64,000 nucleotides of DNA from Enhydrobacter aerosaccus (GCF_900167455.1 NZ_FUWJ01000003.1:1-64000), one strand, 5' to 3'. Positions 44,117-53,099 are shown, counted from the stretch's first letter. Translations and numbers: made by a program. Notes: a model not told the origin generated them from the sequence alone.

Positions 44117-45253
44117 TCAGAGGCCGAGGCTGCGGGCGATCAGATTGCGCTGAATTTCCGACGTCCCTTCCCCGATCACGTAGACCAGCGCATCGCGATG
44201 GATCCGGCCGACCGGATAGTCGCGCATGATCCCGGCACCGCCATGGATGCGGATCGCCGCTTCCGAGACACGCACCGCGCATTCCGAGGCCACCAGCTTG
44301 ACCTTGGCGGCGGTCGCGGCATCGAGCGTGCCCTGGTCGACGCGCCAGGCACCGTAATAGACCAGCCAGCGGGCCGCTTCGATGTCGGCCGCCATGTCGG
44401 CCAGCTTGTGGGCGATCGCCTGATACTGGCCGATCGTCTTGCCGCGCACCTTGCGGACCCTGGCATATTCGAGAGCCGCCTCGAGTGCAGCCTGAGCCAT
44501 GCCGAGTGCGTTGGCGGCGACGCCGACGCGATTTTCCGACAGGCTGTCGAGGATGATCGGATAGGTTCCGGTGCGACCTCCCAGCAGGCAATCATCGGCG
44601 ACGAAGGCATCGCTGATGTGCACCAGGCCCGTGTCCGACGCCCGGATGCCCTCCTTCTTCAGGCTCGTGACGACAATGCCCGGATTGGGCAGCTCGACGA
44701 GGAACAGACTGATGGAGGAAGGCGCGAGTTGCGGATCGGTGCGGGCGGCCAGGGTGAGGAAGCCCGCGATCGGCGCGTTGGTGATATAGAGCTTCGAGCC
44801 ATTGAGCTTCCAGCCGCCGGAGACCTTCTCGGCCTTCGTGCGCAGCGCCCGAATGTCGGATCCGCCGTCCGGCTCCGACAAGGCGAAGCCGGCGATACGC
44901 TCGCCTGCCAGCGCCGGACGGAAAAACCGCTCCTTCTGCGCGTCGGTGCCGGCGCGCCAGATCGGCCAGATGCCGAGATGACTATGGGCCGACCACGACG
45001 AAGAAAAGGACTGGCAGACGCGCGACATCTCCTCGCGCACGATGCAGTCCGACACCTTGTCGAAACCCGAACCGCCGTCGGCCGCGGGATAGCGCACGCC
45101 GACCAGCCCGAGCTCACCGAAGCGGCGGAACAGCTGGCGCGGAAAGGTCTCGCTTTCCTCCGCCTCGCGCACCAGCGGCGCGAGTTCGCTGTCGGCAAAC
45201 CGGCGCACCGTGCGCCGCAGCTCTTCCTGCTCGGGGGTGAAGGTGAAATCCAT
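44117..45253 (-). CDS. acyl-CoA dehydrogenase
   Basis: Flavoenzyme of 378 residues. N-terminal [27 protein letters not shown] region [15 protein letters not shown] and the catalytic Glu in [15 protein letters not shown] (about E362) mark the family. The NTGIRASDT segment and [20 protein letters not shown] complete it. Chain length or branched substrate cannot be read. The start ATG 45253 is chosen; the frame begins earlier at a TTG (45259). Confidence 0.95.
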   Translation of the reverse strand: MDFTFTPEQEELRRTVRRFADSELAPLVREAEESETFPRQLFRRFGELGLVGVRYPAADGGSGFDKVSDCIVREEMSRVCQSFSSSWSAHSHLGIWPIWRAGTDAQKERFFRPALAGERIAGFALSEPDGGSDIRALRTKAEKVSGGWKLNGSKLYITNAPIAGFLTLAARTDPQLAPSSISLFLVELPNPGIVVTSLKKEGIRASDTGLVHISDAFVADDCLLGGRTGTYPIILDSLSENRVGVAANALGMAQAALEAALEYARVRKVRGKTIGQYQAIAHKLADMAADIEAARWLVYYGAWRVDQGTLDAATAAKVKLVASECAVRVSEAAIRIHGGAGIMRDYPVGRIHRDALVYVIGEGTSEIQRNLIARSLGL

Positions 45254-45366
45254 TGCCAATCACCGCTCGTTGCCCATGGAGCGCCAGAATGGCCAAAGGG
45301 CGGCGACAAATCGAGGACACAAAGAAGGGGCGCGTGGCGCCCCTTCTTCCGTTCATGCGATCGCAC

Positions 45367-46434
45367 CTACTCGGCGGCGATGGCGTTCTCGACGAACTTC
45401 TTGGCGTCGAAATCCTCGGCGACCTTCATGTCGTTGCCAATCAGCTTCTCGACGTCGATCTTGGCATATTCCAGCACGCCCATGTCGCCCAGCGCCTTCT
45501 GGACCTTGGGTCCGAACAGGCCGATTTCCTTGAGGATCGGGACGATGCGGGTGAACAGGCGGGTCCGGAAAGCCTGCATGGCGCCCGACTCGTAGGCGTA
45601 CTTCATCAGTTCGTCGACCGGCAGGCCGGACCTTTCCCAGACCTCGGCCTGATTGAAGCGATCGCGCATGAAGTAGAGCGCCTCGACCGTGAACTCCTCG
45701 CGCTCGCCGCGCTCGTGATCGGACAGCTGCGGATAGTATTCACGCAGCGCCATACGGCCGAACGTGACGTGTCTCGCTTCGTCCTGCATCACATAGGCGT
45801 TCACCGAAGCGGCGAGATTGTTCTTCGCGGTGTCGCGGATGCGCTGGAAGGCAGCGAGCGCCAACCCCTCGATCATCACCTGCATGCCGAGATAGGTCAT
45901 GTCCCAGCGCCGATCGGTCAGCGTCTGCTCGAGCAGCGTCTGCAGCGACTTGGTGATCGGATAGGCCGACTTGAACTTCTCGTGGATCAGCCGCTTGTAG
46001 GCCTCGACATGTCGGGCCTCGTCCATCACCTGGGTCGCGGCATAGAACTTGGCGTTCATGTCCGGCACGGTGGCCACGATCTTGGAGGTCGCGATGAGCG
46101 CGCCCTGCTCGCCGTGCATGAACTGGCAGATCGAATGGCATTGCAGGTTGAAACGCAGCCAGCTGCGTTCCTTCTCGGTCATCTTCTCCCAGACCGGGGA
46201 CCCGAAGATGGGGATGGACTCGTCGGCCATGCCCATCGGGTTGTCCTCGAACAGCTCCTGGCTCCAGTCGATGCGCGTGCTCGCATCCCACTGCTGCTGC
46301 TTGCCCTTTTCGTACAGGTTCAGGAGATCGGCCGAACCGTCATCATATTCCCAGTTGAACATGATCTCGCTGGCGCCGTCGAACTTCCACTCCGTGATGT
46401 CGACGGGGAGCTGATAGAGTTTTTTCGTCGTCAT
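45367..46434 (-). CDS. ferritin-like diiron oxygenase, paralogue 1
   Basis: Helical protein of 355 residues with two matched pairs of metal-type ligands: E109 (MHGEQG) with E139/H142 (DEARH), and E189 (MIEGLA) with E219/H222 (DEARH). Each pair is 30 residues apart, as in bacterial diiron carboxylate monooxygenases. It is about 71% identical, by hand count and without gaps, to the product of 48858-49958. The reductase at 46584 is divergent and probably supplies electrons. Reaction and substrate are unknown. Ribonucleotide reductase R2 or R2-like ligand oxidase are less likely since their usual residues are not seen. Confidence 0.85.
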   Translation of the reverse strand: MTTKKLYQLPVDITEWKFDGASEIMFNWEYDDGSADLLNLYEKGKQQQWDASTRIDWSQELFEDNPMGMADESIPIFGSPVWEKMTEKERSWLRFNLQCHSICQFMHGEQGALIATSKIVATVPDMNAKFYAATQVMDEARHVEAYKRLIHEKFKSAYPITKSLQTLLEQTLTDRRWDMTYLGMQVMIEGLALAAFQRIRDTAKNNLAASVNAYVMQDEARHVTFGRMALREYYPQLSDHERGEREEFTVEALYFMRDRFNQAEVWERSGLPVDELMKYAYESGAMQAFRTRLFTRIVPILKEIGLFGPKVQKALGDMGVLEYAKIDVEKLIGNDMKVAEDFDAKKFVENAIAAE

Positions 46435-46478
46435 GGGCTCTTGCCTCCTGAGCTTGAACCTTGTCCCATCCCGTTCCA

Positions 46479-46501
46479 GGAGTGTCTGAAAGTGACACTC
46501 C
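46479..46501. promoter_or_regulatory. perfect 8-base inverted repeat in divergent promoter region
   Basis: GGAGTGTC (46479-46486) and GACACTCC (46494-46501) are separated by 7 bases. It lies between diiron gene 1 (start 46434) and the reductase gene (start 46584), so it could control both. The shape fits a TetR- or FadR-like dimeric repressor. Another repeat, ACTCT-6-AGAGT, lies at 46529-46544. No regulator gene is adjacent. Confidence 0.6.
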
Positions 46502-46583
46502 GTTCATTTTTCTCGGCGAGGCTAGCACACTCTGCTAGGAGAGTCGTCCGGAAATAGACGTTGGGGCAAACGACGGATTTTCA

Positions 46584-47603
46584 ATGGCTTATCATCAATT
46601 GCGTATCGCCAAGATCGTTCAGGAGACGCCCGATGCGCGCTCCTTCGTCCTCGAAGTGCCGGTCGACCTGGCGGACAAGTTCACCTATCGCGCCGGGCAG
46701 TTCCTCACCTTCCGCGTGCCGCATGGAGAGGGACCCTTCAATCGCTGCTATTCGCTGTCGAGCGCACCGGAGAGCGACCGCCACCTCAAGGTGACGGTGA
46801 AGCGCGTCACGGGCGGCAAGGGCTCCAACTGGTTCAACGATGCGCTCGCGGAAGGCGGCGTGCTCGATGTCATGCCGCCGGCCGGACGCTTCGTGCTGAA
46901 CGAGGGCGAGCATCCGCTGCTGCTGTTCGGCGGCGGCAGCGGCATCACGCCGATGATGTCCCTGATCAAGAGCGCGCTGAAATCGGGCACGCGCCGCATC
47001 CGGCTGTTCTACGCCAACCGCGACAAGCCCTCGATCATCTTCGACGCCGAACTCCTTCAGCTCATGGCCGAGCATCCGAGCAGGCTCGAGGTGATCCATC
47101 ATCTCGATGCCGAGCAGGGCCTGACCAAACCCGAGGAAGTCGTGGCGACGTTGAAGGGCTTCGAGGGTGCGGAAGCCTATCTCTGCGGCCCGGGTCCGTT
47201 CATGGACATGGTCGAACGCACATTGCTGGATGCCGGCATGCCGCGCGAGCGCGTGCGGCTCGAGCGCTTCGAGGCGTCGGGCAACGACGCCGTGCCGATC
47301 GAGCAGGAAGAAGGGGACGTGATCCCGAGCGAGATCACGATCCACTTCGAGAACAAGACGCACAAGGTTCCCTACAAGAAGGGGCAGACGGTGCTCGAGG
47401 CGGCGCGGGCGGCCGGTCTGAACCCGCTCTCCTCCTGCGAGGAAGGGTTCTGCGCCTCGTGCGCCGCCAAGCGGGTCAAGGGCAAGATCGTTCTCGCCAA
47501 GAACGACATCTACACCGAGGATGACCTCGCCAATAACTGGATCCTGACCTGCCAGGCCCATTGCTTCGGACCCGAGGTCGAGATCACCTACGACGTGGTG
47601 TGA
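46584..47603 (+). CDS. PaaE/KshB-like NAD(P)H reductase with 2Fe-2S domain
   Basis: Oxygenase reductase of 339 residues. N-terminal flavin domain (RCYSLSS, about 54-60), NAD(P)-binding LLLFGGGSGITPMMSLIK (about 112-129) with the end YLCGPGPFMD, and a C-terminal plant-type 2Fe-2S ferredoxin with CEEGFCASC and a final Cys in TCQAHC. Domain order matches PaaE and ketosteroid hydroxylase reductases that feed diiron or Rieske oxygenases. It lies between the two diiron genes, the likely partners. ATG 46584 is the start. Confidence 0.93.
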   Translation: MAYHQLRIAKIVQETPDARSFVLEVPVDLADKFTYRAGQFLTFRVPHGEGPFNRCYSLSSAPESDRHLKVTVKRVTGGKGSNWFNDALAEGGVLDVMPPAGRFVLNEGEHPLLLFGGGSGITPMMSLIKSALKSGTRRIRLFYANRDKPSIIFDAELLQLMAEHPSRLEVIHHLDAEQGLTKPEEVVATLKGFEGAEAYLCGPGPFMDMVERTLLDAGMPRERVRLERFEASGNDAVPIEQEEGDVIPSEITIHFENKTHKVPYKKGQTVLEAARAAGLNPLSSCEEGFCASCAAKRVKGKIVLAKNDIYTEDDLANNWILTCQAHCFGPEVEITYDVV

Positions 47604-47617
47604 GCGAAGGAGGCGAG

Positions 47618-47926
47618 ATGAGCCTGTCCCTGATCCTGCGTCTCGCCGTTCTCGGCACCGTTGGAGGATTGGCGGCGGGCTGTGTCTCGCCCTGCACCGC
47701 GACTCCCGAGAAGCTTTCCGCCTTGCGACGCGGCATGAGCTACGCCGAGACGGCACAGGTCATGGGATGCGAAGGCTCCCAGGTATCACCGGCGTCGGTC
47801 GCATCGGGCGGCCTCGCCACCATGGCGTGGGGCGGGCCGGGCCGCCCGCTCTCCACGCATACGCTGATCGAATTCGAGAACGGCCACCTGCTGTCCTTCA
47901 CGACCGGCCAGCGGTACGGGCTCTAA
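47618..47926 (+). CDS. small lipoprotein
   Basis: Protein of 102 residues with signal peptide and lipobox (GGLAAGCVSPC, lipidated Cys about residue 24). The mature region, RRGMSYAETAQVMGCEGSQVS, is typical of the SmpA/BamE-like or TadE-associated small lipoproteins, which assist outer-membrane complexes. Start ATG 47618 with AAGGAGG upstream was chosen over 47561. It follows the reductase by 14 bases. Role unknown. Confidence 0.75.
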   Translation: MSLSLILRLAVLGTVGGLAAGCVSPCTATPEKLSALRRGMSYAETAQVMGCEGSQVSPASVASGGLATMAWGGPGRPLSTHTLIEFENGHLLSFTTGQRYGL

Positions 47927-47935
47927 GCACCCCCG

Positions 47936-48580
47936 ATGCGGCCAGCCCTCCAGGCAACGACCCTCACTCTGGTCGCCGGCATCGCCGACGCCGTAGGCTA
48001 TCTCACGATGGGCGGCATCTTCGCCGCCAACATGACCGGCAATACCGTCCTCGCCGGCATCGCGCTGGCCCAGGGCGACTATGGTCACGCCCTTTATCAG
48101 TTCGCCGCTTTGGCCGCCTTCGTCGTCGGCGCCGTCCTGTCCCATTTCCTGCTGCGACTCACGGCCAGGCCGACCGCTGGCTTGCTGGCGGAAGCCGTGC
48201 TGATCGCGGGCATCGGCTTCCTGCCGATCCAGCCGGAATTGCAGGCAATGATTGTGGCAGCGGCGATGGGACTGCAGGCATCCGCCATCACCCAGTTCGG
48301 CGGCGTCTCGATCAGCACCGTGGTGATCACCAGCACGCTGGCGCGGATCGCCGACTCCCTGCTCGACCGATTCCGGCCGGTCGACGCGAAATCAGAACGA
48401 AGCGCGGCCCTCAACCTGCACCTCCTGCCGCTGAGCTGGGCCGGCTACCTGGCGGGCGCTTTCGCCGGAACGCTTATGATCGCGATCCTGCCATGGCCGC
48501 TGCTCGCGGCTGCGGTCCTGCTGCTCCTGATGCTGGTCTTCTGTTCCGGCGATACGACCGAGCCCAAGTCTCAGTCGTAG
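47936..48580 (+). CDS. DUF1275 (YoaK-like) membrane protein
   Basis: Membrane protein of 214 residues with about six hydrophobic segments. Family landmarks are VAGIADAVGYLTMGGIFAANMTGNTVL and GLQASAITQFGGVSISTVVITSTL. Family members have no known substrate. It starts 9 bases after the lipoprotein stop and ends inside the convergent zinc-ribbon gene by 10 bases. Confidence 0.9.
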   Translation: MRPALQATTLTLVAGIADAVGYLTMGGIFAANMTGNTVLAGIALAQGDYGHALYQFAALAAFVVGAVLSHFLLRLTARPTAGLLAEAVLIAGIGFLPIQPELQAMIVAAAMGLQASAITQFGGVSISTVVITSTLARIADSLLDRFRPVDAKSERSAALNLHLLPLSWAGYLAGAFAGTLMIAILPWPLLAAAVLLLLMLVFCSGDTTEPKSQS

Positions 48581-48861
48581 AACTCGCGATCGCAGTGGGC
48601 GCAGGTCTTGGGAATGTAGAACAGCGCCAGCCAACGCCGGGAGAAGGCACGGGCATGGCAGTGCGGGCACTTGAGGCCAGTCGCATAGACGAACAGGCCG
48701 ATACCCACCGCAATCGCGGCGGCGAGCACGAAGCCCTTATGGGCACCTACGAACGAAATAAGCTGTACCGCCGCCACAAACAGCACGATCGCCGCCGCAT
48801 AGGCGATCACCATCTTCTTCCGGACCGTCATCTCTCCCACGAGATTCGTCATCACGCTCAT
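48571..48861 (-). CDS. membrane mini-protein with four-cysteine zinc ribbon
   Basis: Protein of 96 residues. Two membrane segments (MVIAYAAAIVLFVAAVQLISF and GFVLAAAIAVGIGLFVYA) are followed by CPHCH and CAHCD, four cysteines in two CxxC pairs that could bind zinc. I do not recognise the family. Its ATG overlaps the TGA of diiron gene 2 (ATGA), so both are made together. Role in metal delivery or membrane attachment is speculation. Confidence 0.75.
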   Translation of the reverse strand: MSVMTNLVGEMTVRKKMVIAYAAAIVLFVAAVQLISFVGAHKGFVLAAAIAVGIGLFVYATGLKCPHCHARAFSRRWLALFYIPKTCAHCDREFYD

Positions 48862-49958
48862 CCGACGGCGATCGCCCGATCGACGAACATCTTCTTGTCG
48901 AAGTCGTCGGCAACCCGTCCGTCATTGGCGAGCTGCTCGACGACATCCACCTTGGCGTAGTCCATCACGCCCATTTCGGCAAAGGCCTTCTGGACCCTTG
49001 GCCCCCACAGGCCGATATCCTTCACGGTCGGCACGATGCGGCTGAACAGCCGACCGCGGAACGAGTTCATCTGCTTCGAATTGTAGTGGATCTCGTCGAG
49101 CATCTTGGCGGGCAGTCCGAGCCGCTCCCACACTTCCGACTGATTGAAGCGGTCGCGCATGAAGATCAGCGCCTCGACGACGAACTCCTCGCGCTCGTCA
49201 CGCTCGGCGTCGGACAGATGAGGATAGTAGTCGCGCAACGCCAACCGTCCGAACGAGACATGGCGCGCCTCGTCTTGCATCACGTAGGCGTTCACCGCAC
49301 CGGCCAGCGTGTTGCCGGCCTTGTCGCGGATCGACTGGAACGCCGCCAGTGCCAACCCTTCGATCAGCACCTGCATGCCGAGATAGGTCATGTCCCAGCG
49401 CCGGTCCGTCAATGTCTGCTCGAGCAGCGTCTTCAGCGCCTTGTTGATCGGATAGGCGAGCTGGAACTTGTCATGCAGCAGGCGCTTGTAGGCTTCGACA
49501 TGGCGCGCCTCGTCCATCACCTGCGTCGCCGCATAGAACTTCGCGTTCATGTCGGGAACGGTGGAGACGATCTTGGCTGTAGCGATCAGCGCACCCTGCT
49601 CGCCATGCATGAACTGGCTGATCGAATTGGCCTGGAGATGGCGACGCAGCCACGACTTCTCCGTCTCGGTCATCTTGTTCCAATGATCGGTGCCGTAGAT
49701 GGAGATGGCTTCGTCCTTGAGCTCCATCGGATTGTCGGGATTGAGCTCGAGCGACCAATCGAGCCGCTTGCTCGAATCCCATTGCTGCTTCTTGCCCTTG
49801 TCGTAGAGATCGAGCAGCGCCGGGGAGCCGTCGTCGTACTCCCAGTTGAACATCACTTCGGTGGCGCCATCGAAATGCCATTGCGTGATGTCGACAGGCA
49901 GCGCGTAGAGACGCTGCGTCCCTTTTTCCGTTTTGTGTTTGCCCATGTCGAAACTCAT
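48858..49958 (-). CDS. ferritin-like diiron oxygenase, paralogue 2
   Basis: Helical protein of 366 residues with the same ligand set as paralogue 1: E120 with E150/H153, and E200 with E230/H233, pairs 30 residues apart. It is offset by an 11-residue N-terminal extension. The conserved core, including FYAATQVMDEARHVEAY and NAYVMQDEARHV, is nearly identical in both. It is followed by a coupled zinc-ribbon membrane protein. The reductase 46584 is the nearest electron source. Substrate unknown. Confidence 0.85.
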   Translation of the reverse strand: MSFDMGKHKTEKGTQRLYALPVDITQWHFDGATEVMFNWEYDDGSPALLDLYDKGKKQQWDSSKRLDWSLELNPDNPMELKDEAISIYGTDHWNKMTETEKSWLRRHLQANSISQFMHGEQGALIATAKIVSTVPDMNAKFYAATQVMDEARHVEAYKRLLHDKFQLAYPINKALKTLLEQTLTDRRWDMTYLGMQVLIEGLALAAFQSIRDKAGNTLAGAVNAYVMQDEARHVSFGRLALRDYYPHLSDAERDEREEFVVEALIFMRDRFNQSEVWERLGLPAKMLDEIHYNSKQMNSFRGRLFSRIVPTVKDIGLWGPRVQKAFAEMGVMDYAKVDVVEQLANDGRVADDFDKKMFVDRAIAVG

Positions 49959-49980
49959 GGCGCGCCTCCCGGCGATTTGA

Positions 49981-50021
49981 TCTTGCCAAAAGGATGACGC
50001 CCCCGTCGCGATGTGGCAAGA
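49981..50021. promoter_or_regulatory. wide inverted repeat between diiron gene 2 and the OYE gene
   Basis: TCTTGCCA (49981-49988) and TGGCAAGA (50014-50021) are perfect 8-base arms separated by 25 bases, in the divergent gap of 71 bases. The right arm ends 8 bases before the ATG at 50030. It may be an operator or a stem in RNA. No match to the repeat at 46479. Confidence 0.4.
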
Positions 50022-50029
50022 GCGAGGCC

Positions 50030-51106
50030 ATGCTTACACTCCTTGATCCCATACAGATGGGCGATTTTCGCCTTCCCAACCGTGTCGTCATGGCGCCACT
50101 CACTCGCAGTCGCGCCACCGACAGTCGAATCCCGAACGAACTGATGGCGCGCTACTATCTTCAGCGTGCATCGGCTGGACTGATCATCAGCGAAGCGACA
50201 TCGGTGACACCGATGGGCATCGGCTATGCCGCGACGCCGGGCATCTGGTCGGCCGCACAAGTTGAAGGATGGAAACTGACGACCGATGCCGTGCATCGCG
50301 GCGGCGGTCGTATCGTGCTGCAGCTCTGGCACGTCGGTCGCATTTCCGATCCCATGTTTCTCGACGGTGCCTTGCCGGTCTCCGCGAGTGCGATCGCGCC
50401 CGAAGGCTTCGTCAGCCTGGTGCGACCCAAGAAGGCCTTCGTCACGCCGCGCGCGCTGGAACTCGACGAAATCGCCGGCGTCGTCGAGGCCTATCGGCAG
50501 GGCGCGGCCAACGCCAAGGCGGCCGGTTTCGACGGCGTCGAGATCCACGGCGCCAACGGCTATCTGCTCGACCAGTTCCTGCAGGACCGTTCCAACAAGC
50601 GCACCGATCGCTATGGCGGCTCGATCGAGAACCGCGCGCGGCTGATGCTTGAAGTCACCGACGCGGTGATCTCTGTCTGGGGCGCCGCCAAGGTCGGCAT
50701 GCATCTGGCGCCGCGCGGCGACAGCCATTCGATGGGCGACTCCGATGCCGCCAAGACCTTTGGCTATATCGCGAGCGAGCTTGGCCGGCGTCGCATCGCC
50801 TTCATCTGCGCGCGCGAGTACGAAGGTCCCGACAGCCTCGGGCCGACGCTCAGGAAAACCTTTGGCGGCGCCTGGATCGCCAACGAGAAATTCACCAAGG
50901 AGTCGGCTCAGGCGGCACTCGATGCCGGCCGTGCCGACGCCGTTGCGTTCGGCAAGGACTACATCGCGAATCCGGACCTGGTCGAGCGCTTCAAGGTCAA
51001 TGCGCCCTTGAACAAGTGGAACATGGAGACGTTCTACTCGCCGGGACCGGTCGGCTACACGGACTATCCCGCGCTCGCCCCGGACCAGGCCGAGGCTGCC
51101 GGCTGA
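50030..51106 (+). CDS. Old Yellow Enzyme-family NADH:flavin oxidoreductase
   Basis: FMN enzyme of 358 residues in a TIM barrel. Landmarks are RVVMAPLTRSRA, QLWHVGR, the H/N substrate pair in VEIHGANGYLLDQFLQ and RTDRYGGSIENR with the active Tyr region. Members reduce alkenes conjugated to carbonyl, nitro or nitrile groups (NemA-like). The start ATG 50030 is followed by a typical beginning MLTLLDPIQMG. Divergent from diiron gene 2. Confidence 0.94.
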   Translation: MLTLLDPIQMGDFRLPNRVVMAPLTRSRATDSRIPNELMARYYLQRASAGLIISEATSVTPMGIGYAATPGIWSAAQVEGWKLTTDAVHRGGGRIVLQLWHVGRISDPMFLDGALPVSASAIAPEGFVSLVRPKKAFVTPRALELDEIAGVVEAYRQGAANAKAAGFDGVEIHGANGYLLDQFLQDRSNKRTDRYGGSIENRARLMLEVTDAVISVWGAAKVGMHLAPRGDSHSMGDSDAAKTFGYIASELGRRRIAFICAREYEGPDSLGPTLRKTFGGAWIANEKFTKESAQAALDAGRADAVAFGKDYIANPDLVERFKVNAPLNKWNMETFYSPGPVGYTDYPALAPDQAEAAG

Positions 51107-51109
51107 CGC

Positions 51110-51826
51110 CTAGGGCTGCAGACGATAACCGCCGCGATCCGTGATCAGGATCGCGGCGCTGGTCGGATCCTTCTCGATCTTCTGCCGCAGTCGATAGATG
51201 TGCGTCTCGAGCGTGTGCGTCGTGACGCCGGCGTTGTACCCCCACACCTCGTTCAGCAGCACGTCGCGCGCGACCGGCCGATCGCCGGCCCGGAACAGGA
51301 ACTTGAGGATCGAGGCTTCCTTGTCGGTCAGCCGGATCTTCCGCTTCCCGCCCTTTTCCATGAGCAGCTTGCCGGCCGGATGGAACTCGTACGGTCCGAT
51401 CGTCATGACCGCGTCCTCGCTACGCTCGTGCTGACGCAGATGGGCGCGCAGCCGGGCGAGCAGCACATTGATGCGGAACGGCTTGGTGACATAGTCGTTC
51501 GCGCCGGATTCGAGACCGAGGATGGTATCGGCGTCGGAGTCGGCCGCCGTGAGCATGATGACCGGCGCCCTGACGCCCTGCCGACGCATCAGCTTGCAGA
51601 GCTCGCGCCCGTCCATGTCGGGCAAGCCGATATCGAGCAGCACCGCGTCGTAATGGGCGAGCTTGGCCTTCTCCAGGCCTTCGGCCGCGGTGCCCACCTG
51701 GATCGTGGTGAAGCCGTCATAGAGATCCAGTTGCTCGGCCAGCACCGTGCGCAGCGCCTGATCGTCATCGACCAGCAAGATCTTCTTGCCGCGACTGTTC
51801 GGAGGAAGAGAGCTGCTTGTTTCCAT
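51110..51826 (-). CDS. OmpR-class response regulator, no adjacent kinase
   Basis: Regulator of 238 residues. Receiver with D65 (AVLLDIGLP), T93 and K115 (VTKPF) from VLLVDDD-like start, and a C-terminal winged helix (LTDKEASILKFLFRAGDRPVARDVLLNEVWGY). Neighbours are an OYE gene and ribA, with no sensor kinase nearby, so it is an orphan regulator. It ends 3 bases before the OYE stop, on opposite strands. Confidence 0.93.
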   Translation of the reverse strand: METSSSLPPNSRGKKILLVDDDQALRTVLAEQLDLYDGFTTIQVGTAAEGLEKAKLAHYDAVLLDIGLPDMDGRELCKLMRRQGVRAPVIMLTAADSDADTILGLESGANDYVTKPFRINVLLARLRAHLRQHERSEDAVMTIGPYEFHPAGKLLMEKGGKRKIRLTDKEASILKFLFRAGDRPVARDVLLNEVWGYNAGVTTHTLETHIYRLRQKIEKDPTSAAILITDRGGYRLQP

Positions 51827-51932
51827 GGCCGGCAGTCTATCTGGGTCGCCCGCCCTGCAAAAGCGGCCGGCCTCGGCAAAAAGGCCGCGCTGCCGGTGCC
51901 CAGACCGCTATAGTACATCCTATATTAGCGTC

Positions 51933-53099
51933 ATGATCCCGGCCCAGATCCAATCCCGCACCGCCGCCTCTCTCGCTGCCGTCGAACGCGCCCTGGCGGA
52001 GCTTCGCCGCGGCGGAATCGTCGTGCTGCGTGACGAAAACGGCGCCGCTGGGCTGGTGGTGGCCGCCGAATGCTGCGGTCCAGTGGCTTTCCAGCGGCTG
52101 CAGGGCCTGGCCCAGAACGCGCCCGTCCTGGTCACGACCCGCCGCCGGGCCGAGGCCATCGGCATGGAGATTCCCCCTCATATCGCCGGGGGTATGGGCG
52201 ACACCAACAAGCCGATCACGCTCGACCTGCCGGCCGGCGTGCCGGTCGATATCATCCTGCGGCCCCATGAACAGGGCACCGACCAGGCGCGCCATGTCGC
52301 TTTGCGGCACCTGTCGCGTCCGGTCGCCAGCCACGCGCCGCGCATAGCCGAAACCGCCATTGAGCTGGCCAAGCTTGCCCGCCTGCTGCCCGCCGTGGTG
52401 CTGGGGCCGCTGACACGCGATCCCGGCAACAAGCGCCGGGACTGGGCTCGCGATCAGGATCTCGTCTATGTCGACGCGGCCGACGTACTCTCCTACGACG
52501 ACACCGCCGCACGCAACCTGCAGCAAGTGGCGCAGGCCAACGTGCCGCTCGAGGGTGCCGAGAACGCCCGCATCCTCGCCTGGCGCCCGAGTGACGGCGG
52601 CAAGGAACATCTCGCCATCGTCGTGGGCGAGATCGATCCCACCGAGCCCGTCCTCATCCGCCTCCATTCCGAGTGCTTCACCGGCGACCTGCTCGGCTCG
52701 CTGCGCTGCGACTGCGGCGTGCAGCTTCGCGGCGCCATCGCGCAGATCGCCAAGGAAGGCTCGGGCGTCCTGCTCTATCTCGCCCAGGAAGGGCGCGGCA
52801 TCGGCCTGGTCAACAAGCTGCGCGCCTATGAGCTGCAGGACGACGGCTTCGACACGATCGATGCCAACGAGCAGCTCGGTTTCGATGCCGACGAGCGCGT
52901 CTACGCCCCGGCCGCCACCATGCTGACGCGCATGGGCATCAAGCGCGTGCGGTTGATGACCAACAATCCCGAGAAGATCGCCCAGCTCTCCCGTTACGGC
53001 ATCGAGGTCGTGGAGCGGGTCGCCCACTCCTTCCCGGCCAACGGTCACAACGAGAACTATCTTCGCACCAAGGCACTGCGCGCGGGACATCTGCTCTAG
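51933..53099 (+). CDS. ribA: GTP cyclohydrolase II with degenerate RibB-like half
   Basis: Protein of 388 residues. The C-terminal half is GTP cyclohydrolase II with zinc cysteines C248, C259 and C261 (SECFTGDLLGSLRCDCG) and QEGRGIGLVNKLRAY. The N-terminal half resembles DHBP synthase (RALAELRRGGIVVL) but reads RDENGAAGLVVAAE where RibB has EDREnEGDL, so its catalytic acids are missing. It starts riboflavin synthesis by opening GTP. ATG 51933 is chosen from the family-like beginning. No FMN riboswitch was seen. Confidence 0.92.
   Translation: MIPAQIQSRTAASLAAVERALAELRRGGIVVLRDENGAAGLVVAAECCGPVAFQRLQGLAQNAPVLVTTRRRAEAIGMEIPPHIAGGMGDTNKPITLDLPAGVPVDIILRPHEQGTDQARHVALRHLSRPVASHAPRIAETAIELAKLARLLPAVVLGPLTRDPGNKRRDWARDQDLVYVDAADVLSYDDTAARNLQQVAQANVPLEGAENARILAWRPSDGGKEHLAIVVGEIDPTEPVLIRLHSECFTGDLLGSLRCDCGVQLRGAIAQIAKEGSGVLLYLAQEGRGIGLVNKLRAYELQDDGFDTIDANEQLGFDADERVYAPAATMLTRMGIKRVRLMTNNPEKIAQLSRYGIEVVERVAHSFPANGHNENYLRTKALRAGHLL

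Noticed and set aside
51827-51932. FMN riboswitch before ribA
   Set aside because: The gap is 106 bases and lacks the conserved junction sequences; only a short GCGGCC/GGCCGC hairpin is present.
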